Shown: positions 1-9,554 of the stretch, piece by piece | Layout: the number at the start of each line of letters is the position of its first letter | Position numbering within the stretch: position 1 is the stretch's first letter | DNA from: Paramacrobiotus metropolitanus | Lineage: Eukaryota; Tardigrada; Eutardigrada; Parachela; Macrobiotidae | Reading direction: 5' to 3' | Length of the DNA: 64,000 bases | Assembly (NCBI RefSeq): GCF_019649055.1 | Contig: NW_026570287.1 | Location: 124,001-188,000 of the forward strand | Notes under the pieces: generated by a model | What the model was told of the DNA's origin: nothing | The model's database searches: none | The model's input: only the letters and a program-made list of their open reading frames with translations | Position numbers and translations under genes: made by a program

Positions 1-1978
1 CTTGATGTGGTAATGAAGATAGTCTCGAACAGTGTGGATAAGGTTTATTGTGTTATCCCGTGCTTGCTTGTTGATATGACGGGGCTGTAACACTGCAACA
101 GAAATACTTCTTGCTAAAGATTAATTTCGGTATCCATATACTATACCATATTACATTGCTACGAGTAAAATGCTGAACTAGGGGATTCAGAATCTAATAT
201 GACAGGCACGAGCTTCTATCAGAGAAGACATGCTTATTATTTAAAACGGATTCCAAAAAATCCCTTCTACGCGGGCAAAGCCGAATACACATTATACTCT
301 GTACTGACAGACTGTACACTTTCTCTTTTTACGCAAGTCAGAAACTGATGTAGTAACATTCTGGACATTTCCGAAACTGCTATCAACTTTGACCAATAAC
401 ATCCGAGGTAACACAATAACGTCCGAAGTAATATAACGATTACAAATATTAATGAAGAAACCTCGCACAAGTACTCTACAACTACAGCAAGAACAGGATC
501 TAACTGTGAAGAAAATAAAAGCATCTGCTTTACTGCCTTTACAGAAAAACTTCACCCCATAACGAAAGCTACCCGTCCATAAACAAATGCGACGAAATGA
601 TTTCTAACACCTTTCATACCAAGTTTTTGGCCGAAATACAACGGATACAATGATACATACCGAAAGTGATATAGCCAATATTGTCTCCTGTTCTGGCATC
701 AGTTCCCTGCAGTTCCATGGGCGGATCTCGGTGATTAAACAACACCTGTGGAGCGGTGGTGCTAGCCCGGCGACCTTCCTTAAATTCTTGTAGGAACACT
801 TTCCCGATGACCACATCATCAGCAGATCGAAATATTGTGCTGAAGATAACCGTAACACGATCGTGCTGAGCCTCCACATACCTAGACCAACATAAATCAT
901 CTCACGTACAACTGCAGCACAAAGGAGAAATCAAATCAGCTGCACAGTGCATTACTTTTAAACAGGCTAATTCTTACATAGTTTCATCTTCACGGTAATG
1001 AATAACCGCACGCTGCTGGCCTAAAACACCTTTCTCCTGAAAATCGAAGTATTTCTCAAAGACCGATGCAAAGCAGTTCCGCTTCAGCAAGGCAGCCTTC
1101 GCGATGACGGCATCCACTGCGTCGGCGGGAAGTGAGACTATTTTTTCCAAGTCGAACTCCAAGCTAATATTGTAGCCTTGTTCCGGAGAACCCAAATAAC
1201 CAGCATATTCCCGCTTTAAAAGCTATACAAAATGTACGACAATATAGCACAATCCAAAACGATCCACCAAAAACGAAGATTTCGCTTACCTCTTCTGCAC
1301 CATGCTCCTGCAGGTCTTTGAAAAACTTTAAAGAAGCACTGAGCTATAAAAAAATTACACAATGTCACAAAACTGGTTAAACGTTATTATTCTATTCTGA
1401 GAGCTCAGCACTAGCCACAAAATTCCATAACATTTCATAGAAGCATGTAATTTTTACAAACTGGGTTTCCAGTTCCACTGACCGTTTGCAGAAACAGTAG
1501 AGTACGAGTTAAAGTATTTAAATAAATAAATGTAAGATCTGATATTTACCCGCAGTTTATTTTTGTCGCCATCGATATTGGAGATGTGAAACAGGACCCC
1601 GTCGAAATCCGCAAATGTGATGTCAACATTTTCGGGCTTATTCCTGGAAATATGCAGGCTTACAATCAATAAACAATGTGGTAAATTACGCAGTAGTAGG
1701 TACAAATCAGCTGGTTATAAAATCAGTAATAACTAATAAATGATGAAAATAAGTTAAAAAACTGAACAACGGGTATTTGGCAGACCACAACTTCACCTTA
1801 CAGTTATGAGTTAATTAGAATTTCTGACTCTTAAATAAATGTGGATAAACTGCTCCATAGCACTTTTTTGCTGCAGTCTCCGGACATGCATTAGCGGACT
1901 TACCCTGCTCTTGCGCTTTCGAATTTCAGCTTGAGGGTTTCCTCAATAATTCGATTTTTTATTTCCAAAAAGAATCAT
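1..1978 (-). CDS. ARPC2: Arp2/3 complex subunit 2 (p34-Arc), 3' end cut by window edge
   Basis: ARPC2 is the p34 scaffold subunit of the seven-part Arp2/3 complex, which nucleates branched actin filaments in the cytoplasm. Six coding exons are visible on the minus strand: 1904-1978, 1550-1643, 1290-1343, 978-1222, 661-881 and 1-92. Family landmarks occur in order: [14 protein letters not shown]-like (here [15 protein letters not shown]), [50 protein letters not shown] and [10 protein letters not shown]. The gene continues off the left edge; roughly the last 40 residues of the family are missing. Exons 2-6 are in frame with one another. Exon 1 is not: the start ATG at 1978 is followed by five Ts where four would give the conserved MILLEI start, so the coding frame is broken within five codons. 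The assembled base may be a homopolymer error. I am sure of the identity. Confidence 0.95.
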
Positions 1979-2865
1979 GACGCTCGAACCGCTTTAAACA
2001 CGCTGTATAAAATCAAAAAGCACAGAATCAGCCGGTGACAGCCACTTATTCAAAGGAGAACTTAAAACTTTCCTAGTCGGAAGAAATGACAATGCGGAGC
2101 TCGAGCATATGTTTTTTTACCAGCGCAAAACGTACTATGTCGGAAGAGCGAATTACAAACGTTTCACCATCAAATCAAAACCAGATTATATTGAAAAATC
2201 ATATGTATAACAATATAAGAAACATAATCGGAAGAAACATATGAGAATAAAATCTGAAAACTACGAAATTTCATTCATGTTGTCGTTTTGGCCGTGGGGG
2301 TGGATGTGACGAGAATGGTGTATGCACGTTAATTAATGCGCACATGCACATAACGCTCGCCTCTCCCATCTCACCGGAAGCTGTTCTTCCGAATCACAAC
2401 GTCCAGAATTTATTAAAAGCGCGCCCTGTCCCATCGACGATTGCAAGTCCGTTTAGTTCCAGACAATTGTATGAACAACTTTATTACCTCTTATTTGGAA
2501 GCGTCACCATAAATGGATTGCCTGCAAACTTGAAATTGCGATGAAAACCGGAGATCTAATTTCTGCCGCAAGCAGCCATCAAATCCGCACGATGGGGGGT
2601 GTGGTTACTTTTACGATGTCCTAAACGACCAAATCCAGCTTTTCGGGGCGAGAAAAATTTCGCCGCTTATGATTATCGTGCTTGCTTGTCCTACGTCTTT
2701 CTGCTTCTGTTTTATCTTATCTGTCATTAAACTGCTTTTTTGCCTTGATAAATTCCTCCGTGTCGATGTATCCTCCGGTAACTACATCTACATCCCAAGT
2801 TATCAGAACGCAGACGTTTACAAGAAAGGGAAAAGGTGCGGTTAAATTTTGAGTTTAAGTTTAAC
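1979..2865. other. Intergenic region between ARPC2 and the LTR retrotransposon
   Basis: This stretch lies upstream of the ARPC2 start and left of the retrotransposon. It should hold the ARPC2 promoter and perhaps the 5' end of the plus-strand gene that now begins at 12763. I see no convincing exon. The 66-codon open frame at 2344-2544 has no recognisable motif and no splice context. Confidence 0.5.
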
Positions 2866-2869
2866 GTAT
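2866..2869. repeat. Target site duplication GTAT, left copy
   Basis: GTAT directly precedes the TGCAATGAC end of the left LTR. The same four bases directly follow the GGCTACA end of the right LTR, as expected for integrase-mediated insertion. Confidence 0.85.
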
Positions 2870-3246
2870 TGCAATGACAACTTCTAAGCTGTCCCTAGTG
2901 GAGTGGGTTACACACCCGTACCACGATCGGAAGTGCTGGTGGTGTTAACGAATTACTTTAAGATCGCTTATGTAATTAACTCTTAACGAAAGCCGGCAAC
3001 GGAACACATTGTCAACGCGTACGCACACATTTTTATTCAGCTGAAAAACATTGGAGAAGGGCAAGGGCAAGGGCAAGAGCAAGAATGATTTTAGATCAGT
3101 TAGACATTTCCCAAACCAGTCTAGAAATCCACGATAAAAGTGAAGATTCGTACAAGTACAAATTCAGATGTCTCCGCATCAACTAGCACCAATGAAATGC
3201 TCATCATTATTACTGTAACATTCCAGATCTTATTTGTACGGCTACA
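2870..3246 (-). repeat. 3' LTR (377 bp) of the retrotransposon
   Basis: This is the same 377-bp sequence as 12175-12551, with no difference found by eye. It starts TGCAATGAC and ends GGCTACA on the plus strand, so in element orientation it runs TGTAGCC...ATTGCA. It contains a short GGGCAA hexamer repeat near 3058-3082. As the downstream LTR it should supply the polyadenylation site. Confidence 0.95.
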
Positions 3247-3464
3247 TCCCGCACGGTAGCGATAAGATATACCTGTCTTATCAAGAGAAAATCCGGTAAA
3301 ATCAGGAATGGAAATTAAGGAATGGAAAATAACACAGAAATATTGAGCAATTAATAACAATGAGAGTTACTGTAAGAACGTTACTAATCGTGGTGAATCC
3401 GGATGACGGGGTTGCTGCTCCCACGTGTTGCTGTGTTGCTCTCTTCGGTTTCCGGTCAGGTGAT

Positions 3465-4850
3465 TCAACGGCGTGGCTGGTACTGGCGACGCTGCTGTTC
3501 TCCATTCTGACGCGGGTGCGGCTGTCCATTCTGGCGCGGCGGCTGCTGTCCATGCTGACGCGGCGGCTGCTCCGGCTGCTGCTGTCCGGGGTGCTGCGGG
3601 TATGGTTGGTATTGTCCCTGCTGTTGCTGCTGGTTACCTTGGCGCGGGTGTCCGAGTTGCTCTTCAAGCTGGCGGATTTTGGCATTCAACTGCGCAATGG
3701 TTACTTTATCGTCCCGCACGGTGGACTGATGACCTCGCTCGTCCGGTGCATATCCACGAATGCCGGTTTTTGCTATAATCTTGCCCAAATCAAGTTGCTG
3801 ATACTCTCCAGCCCACATGTCTGCCATTTCGACGAAAGGATACTGTATGTCTTTGTCATTATCGGTGCCCTTCACTGTTTTATACTCGTCAATTTCAACC
3901 ATGTAATTACTGATTCGCGTACGTGTCTCTTCCGTGTATGATCCATCCCAGGCAATTTCACCTGGCCAAAACGGCATGTTGATCGGGAAGTAGCGGTACG
4001 GATTGAAATAGCGCGGATACTGTTCAACCATTTCGAAACCTTGACGGTGTGAGTTGCTGATATAGCGATACACAAAACCAGAACGGTGTTCATATCGCCA
4101 GGTCCCGTCTTCTGCTGCATACTTTATCCAGGCTCCGGTGGCAAAACGGTCGAAACGCCAGGACTGCTGGTAGAAGTGGCCAAGAGACGTAGCCAGTGGT
4201 TCCGGGAATGTTACGAATTTGTTACTGTTAGTTTGTTTACTCTGACGCTCCAAAAACGAGAACATACTCTTCAGCTGTTCAATCTCGTACTCTATCCCCA
4301 GTGCATCGTAGTTATTCGGCAGGGTGCTGCGTTGCTCCTGAAGGCGGTCTATCGCGGTACCGATGTTGTTCATGTGGCGGTGCATGTCCTCAGTGGTGAC
4401 GGCCCAGCTGCGGCTAATGAACGGGTTGAATGGTAAGTCGTTAACGGGGAGTGCTGTCTGACGGGAAGTTGCGGTGATGTAACGGATGCGCTCAGCGCGC
4501 GGCTGTCCTTGCTGGCGCTGGTTGCTAGTCTCGCTGCCGTTCTGCGGAGTATTGTTACTTTGCTGTTCGGTGCGCTGGCCGGATTGCTGAGTGGTACTGT
4601 CGGAAGCGGCCGGTGCGGGTGGAGATGCATGTGTGCGGCTGTTCTGGCGTGTCACTGGATGGAATGGCTCGTTGTTGAAGCTGCCATCATCATATCCAGT
4701 TGTCTGGATGTCCATAGCGTCAGGCGGCACGGTGGCGCTGGGTGTTGCTTGTGGTGTGTTTGCCGGTGCGGAGCTGCTTGTCGCCGTGTTACTGTCTCCG
4801 TTAGCGGGAGCCTCGTGGGTGTCCATTTCCATGACTGTAATCGCACACAC
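3465..4850 (-). CDS. Third ORF of the retrotransposon, unknown soluble protein
   Basis: I do not recognise this 461-residue protein. It lies between pol and the 3' LTR, where gypsy-like retroviruses carry env, but it has no signal peptide, no hydrophobic segment and no furin-type context. Residues 1-140 are Ser/Thr/Pro/Gln-rich and look disordered. Residues about 145-350 are rich in Trp, Tyr and Phe (FYQQSWRFDRFATGAW, RYFNPYRYFPINMPFWP) and look folded. A short coiled coil (KVTIAQLNAKIRQLEEQLG) precedes a Gln/Pro/Arg-rich basic tail from about 390. If the mRNA is spliced at 4835 the start is Met at 4832. The basic tail suggests RNA binding, which is inference. The ORF is open for 1.4 kb in an element with identical LTRs, so it is probably maintained. 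Confidence 0.8.
   Translation of the reverse strand: MCAITVMEMDTHEAPANGDSNTATSSSAPANTPQATPSATVPPDAMDIQTTGYDDGSFNNEPFHPVTRQNSRTHASPPAPAASDSTTQQSGQRTEQQSNNTPQNGSETSNQRQQGQPRAERIRYITATSRQTALPVNDLPFNPFISRSWAVTTEDMHRHMNNIGTAIDRLQEQRSTLPNNYDALGIEYEIEQLKSMFSFLERQSKQTNSNKFVTFPEPLATSLGHFYQQSWRFDRFATGAWIKYAAEDGTWRYEHRSGFVYRYISNSHRQGFEMVEQYPRYFNPYRYFPINMPFWPGEIAWDGSYTEETRTRISNYMVEIDEYKTVKGTDNDKDIQYPFVEMADMWAGEYQQLDLGKIIAKTGIRGYAPDERGHQSTVRDDKVTIAQLNAKIRQLEEQLGHPRQGNQQQQQGQYQPYPQHPGQQQPEQPPRQHGQQPPRQNGQPHPRQNGEQQRRQYQPRR
4835..4850 (-). promoter_or_regulatory. Candidate splice acceptor for the third-ORF mRNA
   Basis: On the minus strand, GTGTGTGCGATTACAG ends two bases before an in-frame ATG at 4832. 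This is a good acceptor placed exactly where a subgenomic env-type mRNA would need it. The upstream Met at 4850 would be removed by such splicing. Confidence 0.5.
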
Positions 4851-5288
4851 AATATTGTTACTATTTACTGTTTTGGGTAGTTATACTTATCAGTGCTGCA
4901 GTGTTATACATCTACAGTGCACTGTGCTAATATATAGTGTCGGGATAGGCTGCTGTACACTTTTTTTACATATTGCATAGTGCATTATTTTTTTGCTGTG
5001 CACTGCGTTTACTGTGATAGTGTTATTCCTGCGTTGTTCTACACTGTATATACTTTATCAGCATTATTCCGCAGTGATACTGTACATACTCTAACAGTGT
5101 CAGTCTTTTATGTATTGTACACTGTAGCTGCTGTAGCAGTGTTATTACTTTTTTGACTTTACACTGGTTGATTAGTCTGTACTCTGTAGTGCGAATCGGA
5201 TATTAGTCTGCACTGCTGGTACTAGTAATGGTACGTTCACCATTGTTAATTTTAGATTTACTAGTAAGTAGTTAGTCTTGGGTGTTGT
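4851..5288 (-). other. Spacer between pol and the third ORF, rich in CAGTG/CACTG words
   Basis: The 438-bp non-coding spacer is densely packed with CAGTG and its complement CACTG, plus near matches such as TAGTG and ACTGT, over about 4880-5220. No unit length is fixed, so it is not a simple tandem repeat. The end of the spacer and the start of ORF3 contain a pyrimidine-rich splice acceptor. Confidence 0.6.
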
Positions 5289-8200
5289 TTAAGTACTTTT
5301 ATTACTTTCTAAAGTTTTTAGGAAAGCTTCCCGGCTACGCTGTACATCTTCCTCATATTCTTTATACGGTTTTAGTTTCGATATATGGACTATTTGCGTT
5401 ATTCGTTTGCGTCCTTTACCAGTAATTAGTTTAACATGGGCATTTCCGTCTGTGGTCAGCTCAGTAATCTCATATGGACCAACAAATCGGAAGGTTAACT
5501 TTTGAGTTTCTCCAACAATACGAGTCTCATCACGTACATATACTTTGTCGCCTACGTTAAAAGATACTTCTACTTTCTTATCATCGTAACGCTGTGCATT
5601 ACTATCATGTACTTTCTCCGTTAGTACTTTCGCATACTCATGTGCAACTTTCCACTGGTTGCGGAGTGCTTCAAGATACTTTTGTATCGTTTTGTCCCCT
5701 ATTTTCTCTGGTACTGTAGGTGTTACTATATCAATTGGTAGTAACGGTTCTACACCAAAAAGTAGATAATAAGGTGAACAATCTGTTGTAGAGTGTTTCG
5801 AAGTGTTATAAGAAAACGTAACAAATGGCAAGTGTAGTGCCCAATTAGTTTGCTCTTTATTGGCGTACAGCGTTAATTTTTCTGCAAGATACTTATTAAA
5901 ACGTTCAGGTATACTATTACTTTGAGGATGATAAGCAGTAGTTACTCTATGATTGACACTCAGCAACTTTGTTAATTCAGTGAATAAATTACTCGTATAT
6001 GCTACACCTCGGTCGGATGTTATATACCGAGGCAAACCAAACGGTATTATTATACTATGTATAAAGAAATCTGCTGTTTCCTGAGCGCCGGTCGAATGTA
6101 CGGCTTTGGTAACAACATAGCGTGAAACGTTTTCTACCGCTACTATTATATATTTCTTTCCTTCGGTGGCGTGGAAAGGACCGATGTGGTCAAAAGACCA
6201 ACTTTCTAATAAATTGTACCGTTTAATTTGCTGTAAATATCCTGACTGAGGAATACTGATGCTATTTCGCTGCTGACATAACTGACAAGCTTCGCAGTAA
6301 TTTTTCACGAAATGTAGCATCCGTGGAAAATAATATCTGTTCTTCATATGCTCCCATACTCTTTCAAAACCGATGTGTGATGCGGTAGGTGCATCATGAA
6401 GATTATATAATACTTGTGCACGCATACTGTGAGGAATGCAAAGTAGTAATTTCCGGTTGCCTTTCTGAGATTTTACTTTGTATACTATGTTATTGACGAT
6501 GCGGAAACCGTCAACCTTTCGCTGAATACTCTTAGGAGAAGTAGAGTATTTCTCAGAGCTGTTAATAATATTCTTAATGTTACTAATAAAATTATCTGAT
6601 TCTTGTTCGTCAACGAATTTCTGCGTAGTCGGTAGTAAACACGGGTAAATACTCGTACTATATACTGGAATATCACAATCGTCTGTGTCATCAGCCGGCT
6701 CGAGTGGATTGCGACTTAATAAGTCGGCGTCCTGATGTAAACGTCCTTTCCGGTAAATTACTTTGAAGTCGTACTCCTGGAGTAACAGTGCCCATCGGTT
6801 AAGTCTGCCCTGCGGTTCTTTTAAGTTCAACAGAAATTGTAAAGCGGCATGATCAGTTATTACTACAAAATGTTTGCCAATTAAATAATGTTTGAACTTT
6901 TTGATGCCAAAGACTATGGCAAAAAGTTCTTTTTCAGACGTCGGATAGTTCATCTGGTGCTTGTCTAGCATTTTAGACGCATAGGCGACAACATGCCACC
7001 CGTCGGCATGTTGTTGCTCCAAGATGGCGCCCACTCCGATACCGGAGGCGTCGGTTTTTAGTTGAGTAGGTAATGCCGGGTCGAACGGCTTCAATAGCGG
7101 CGCTGTTGTCAAAGCTACTCTTAATTCCTCGAAAGCTGCTTGTTGCTTTTCGCCCCAGATAAACGGTACGTCTTTCTTTGTTAGCTCGATAAGCGGTTTA
7201 CTCAGCCCCGAGAAATTTTGAATGAATTGCCTGTAGTACGATAATGCGCCTATAAAGGACTTTACTTGTTTGGACGTCTGGGGGCACGGGAAAGCCGATA
7301 TTGCAGCTATTTTAGCGGGATCAGGGCTAAGACCGTGTTTACTTATAATATGACCCAAAAATTTAATTTTTTCAAAACCTATTTCGCACTTCTTCGGTGA
7401 TATGGTAAAGCCTGCTGCTGTGACTGCTATTAGGACTTCCTCTAAAAGTTTGATGTGCTCAGTAAAGTCGCGGCCACCAATTAAAACATCATCAATATAG
7501 CAAATTACTGATTGCCACTTTAGGTGTCCTAAGATACTATCCATGGCTTTCTGGAAGGTAGCGGTACCTCCAGAAAGACCAAAAGGCATTCTCAAAAATT
7601 CATACTGTCCGTCGGGCGTAATGAAACTTGTCTTTGGTATATCGCTTTCTTTCATCCGTATTTGCCAAAATCCGGAATTAAAATCAAGCGATGAAAAATA
7701 CACTGAGCCACTAAAGCTAGAAATCGCGTCATCTACGCGCGGCAGTGGCCACATTGGCCGTTGCGTAACGTTATTTACCCCGCGTAGGTCTACACAAAAA
7801 CGCAATGCTGAATGCGGGTCTTTTTTCTTTACTAATACTACTGGAGCGGCCCAGGGGGACGTTGATTTTCTAATTACTCCCTTATTTAGCATTTCATCCA
7901 CTTGTTTCTGTATCTCAATACGATGCGCAAAGGACGTGCGCCACGGCATCCGTTTTATCGGTTTGCTGTCACCGGTGTCGATTTCGTGTGTGACTTCGGA
8001 GCATAAGCCAAGCGGGCGGGACTTGGAGGGGAATACTTTTTCATATTTAACAAAAAGGTGCACTAACTGGTTTCGTTGTTCGGTAGTTAAGTTGGGGTTA
8101 AGGTTAAGATTTTTAATATGCTCGTTTAGTTCATCTCGGCTTATACTCGTATCAGGTTGGAGACTGTTGCATTCGACCAGTTCCTCTGCAGCTAATGTTT

Positions 8201-9554
8201 CTACATAACCAATTAACAAGCCTTTCTTTAATGTTACTGGTTTGTCACTGAAGTTGGTAATTACTGTACTTCCTATTCCATTTTCAATAGATACAATGGT
8301 GTTCGCTACACCAACTAAGTGTTGTAACAAGATATTCTTTTGCCCGATGACAATCGCGTCTCCGTTATAGCTGTCAGGTACAGTAAACTGTACGACTACA
8401 CCGGTTTTCTTAGGGATTTTCAACTTTTTGCCGAGTTTAATGTGAGCCTGCGACCAAGATACATCGGAATGTACAGGTACTTTTGCTGAGTCACAATGAT
8501 CTACAATATCAGGCGAGATGTTGAAAACAGAAGGTGTGTCGTCGTTAACGGACTCAGTAGGAGTATCGGTAGTTACTGTAACATTATGATCAAGACTATT
8601 ATTTGGCATAGTAATGGTGACTGGTGGCGCTGGTTCTACTGAAGCTGGTAGAACCGATTTGTGGTCATCTTTTTTCGCGGTGCTGCAGTTCGTTACTGTT
8701 GCTGTAGAATCGTCAGACGCGGAATCACTACAATTCGTACTCGTATTTGTAGGGAAAACATCTATACTCGTATCAGGTGCATTAATCGCTACTTGTGGTG
8801 CTGGTACTTCAGGTACTACGACTTCTGGTATTTCAGGTATTGCTGGTAAGACACCCTTTGTACGTAGTAGCGTAAGAGTGAGGCCAATTTCGGTTGTTAC
8901 TTTGTAATGATCGAACGAAGTTTGTGGGTAGTAGTTGTAATTTCTAGCCATACGATCTTGAATATCTTTCGGTAAAAACGACTTCTTTACTCTGTCGGGC
9001 TTTTCGAACATAATTTGTCCGCGGTGTAAATTGATACTGATTTTATGCTCTTTTAAAAAATCAGCACCAAGTATTATAAATTCATTAGGGAGGCCGCAAA
9101 CGATAAAGAATTTGTGTACGGTATCTATTACTCCTACTTTTACAGTCGTACTAGTTGTGTATGTCTCCGGGCATTTAAATCGATCCGAAATCGTTGTGAA
9201 ATGTAAATCGGGTGCGCCTTTCTTAAAATGAAAGAATTTAAGATTAATTTCTCTAGCTAAACTCTCGCTAATAATGCTGCAGCCTGCACCGGTATCGAAA
9301 AGTGTTCTGACCTCGTGGCCGTTTACTATGGTCAGTGCATAAGTAGGTGTGCACGTAATCGGCATATCATAACTTGCATACGGTGACGTCTTACTTTTTT
9401 CTATATCGATGCTATATATATAGGTTACTGTTTGTTCTCCGGGTCGGGCTTTTACTGTAAAATATTCTGACAGAGTCGTACTTTTTGTCGCATCTGCTAT
9501 GGTATGTGGAGGTGGTAATACGCCGTCTGTACCTCCTTTCCAGAACGGCATCAT
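5289..9554 (-). CDS. pol: Retrotransposon Pol polyprotein (PR-RT-RH-IN)
   Basis: This 1,421-residue polyprotein copies the RNA into DNA and integrates it. An aspartic protease has its DTGA active site at residues 87-90 and a second conserved patch ILGADFL. The reverse transcriptase carries YIDD near residue 686. RNase H begins TDAS near residue 832. The integrase has an HHCC zinc finger around residues 1050-1090 (H..H...C..C in the HIGFERVWEHMK to CQLCQQ region) and a catalytic D, D, E triad near residues 1119, 1176 and 1212, with 35 residues between the second D and the E. A GPY-type C-terminal domain (RFVGPYEI) follows. The order is that of Ty3/gypsy. The frame is fully open with all catalytic residues present, so the enzyme looks functional. 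Confidence 0.96.
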   Translation of the reverse strand: MMPFWKGGTDGVLPPPHTIADATKSTTLSEYFTVKARPGEQTVTYIYSIDIEKSKTSPYASYDMPITCTPTYALTIVNGHEVRTLFDTGAGCSIISESLAREINLKFFHFKKGAPDLHFTTISDRFKCPETYTTSTTVKVGVIDTVHKFFIVCGLPNEFIILGADFLKEHKISINLHRGQIMFEKPDRVKKSFLPKDIQDRMARNYNYYPQTSFDHYKVTTEIGLTLTLLRTKGVLPAIPEIPEVVVPEVPAPQVAINAPDTSIDVFPTNTSTNCSDSASDDSTATVTNCSTAKKDDHKSVLPASVEPAPPVTITMPNNSLDHNVTVTTDTPTESVNDDTPSVFNISPDIVDHCDSAKVPVHSDVSWSQAHIKLGKKLKIPKKTGVVVQFTVPDSYNGDAIVIGQKNILLQHLVGVANTIVSIENGIGSTVITNFSDKPVTLKKGLLIGYVETLAAEELVECNSLQPDTSISRDELNEHIKNLNLNPNLTTEQRNQLVHLFVKYEKVFPSKSRPLGLCSEVTHEIDTGDSKPIKRMPWRTSFAHRIEIQKQVDEMLNKGVIRKSTSPWAAPVVLVKKKDPHSALRFCVDLRGVNNVTQRPMWPLPRVDDAISSFSGSVYFSSLDFNSGFWQIRMKESDIPKTSFITPDGQYEFLRMPFGLSGGTATFQKAMDSILGHLKWQSVICYIDDVLIGGRDFTEHIKLLEEVLIAVTAAGFTISPKKCEIGFEKIKFLGHIISKHGLSPDPAKIAAISAFPCPQTSKQVKSFIGALSYYRQFIQNFSGLSKPLIELTKKDVPFIWGEKQQAAFEELRVALTTAPLLKPFDPALPTQLKTDASGIGVGAILEQQHADGWHVVAYASKMLDKHQMNYPTSEKELFAIVFGIKKFKHYLIGKHFVVITDHAALQFLLNLKEPQGRLNRWALLLQEYDFKVIYRKGRLHQDADLLSRNPLEPADDTDDCDIPVYSTSIYPCLLPTTQKFVDEQESDNFISNIKNIINSSEKYSTSPKSIQRKVDGFRIVNNIVYKVKSQKGNRKLLLCIPHSMRAQVLYNLHDAPTASHIGFERVWEHMKNRYYFPRMLHFVKNYCEACQLCQQRNSISIPQSGYLQQIKRYNLLESWSFDHIGPFHATEGKKYIIVAVENVSRYVVTKAVHSTGAQETADFFIHSIIIPFGLPRYITSDRGVAYTSNLFTELTKLLSVNHRVTTAYHPQSNSIPERFNKYLAEKLTLYANKEQTNWALHLPFVTFSYNTSKHSTTDCSPYYLLFGVEPLLPIDIVTPTVPEKIGDKTIQKYLEALRNQWKVAHEYAKVLTEKVHDSNAQRYDDKKVEVSFNVGDKVYVRDETRIVGETQKLTFRFVGPYEITELTTDGNAHVKLITGKGRKRITQIVHISKLKPYKEYEEDVQRSREAFLKTLESNKST

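Noticed and set aside
3360-3941. 193-codon plus-strand open frame
   Set aside because: It is antisense to the Gln/Pro/Arg tail of the retrotransposon third ORF; the Leu/Val-rich content mirrors CAG/CGN codons on the other strand.
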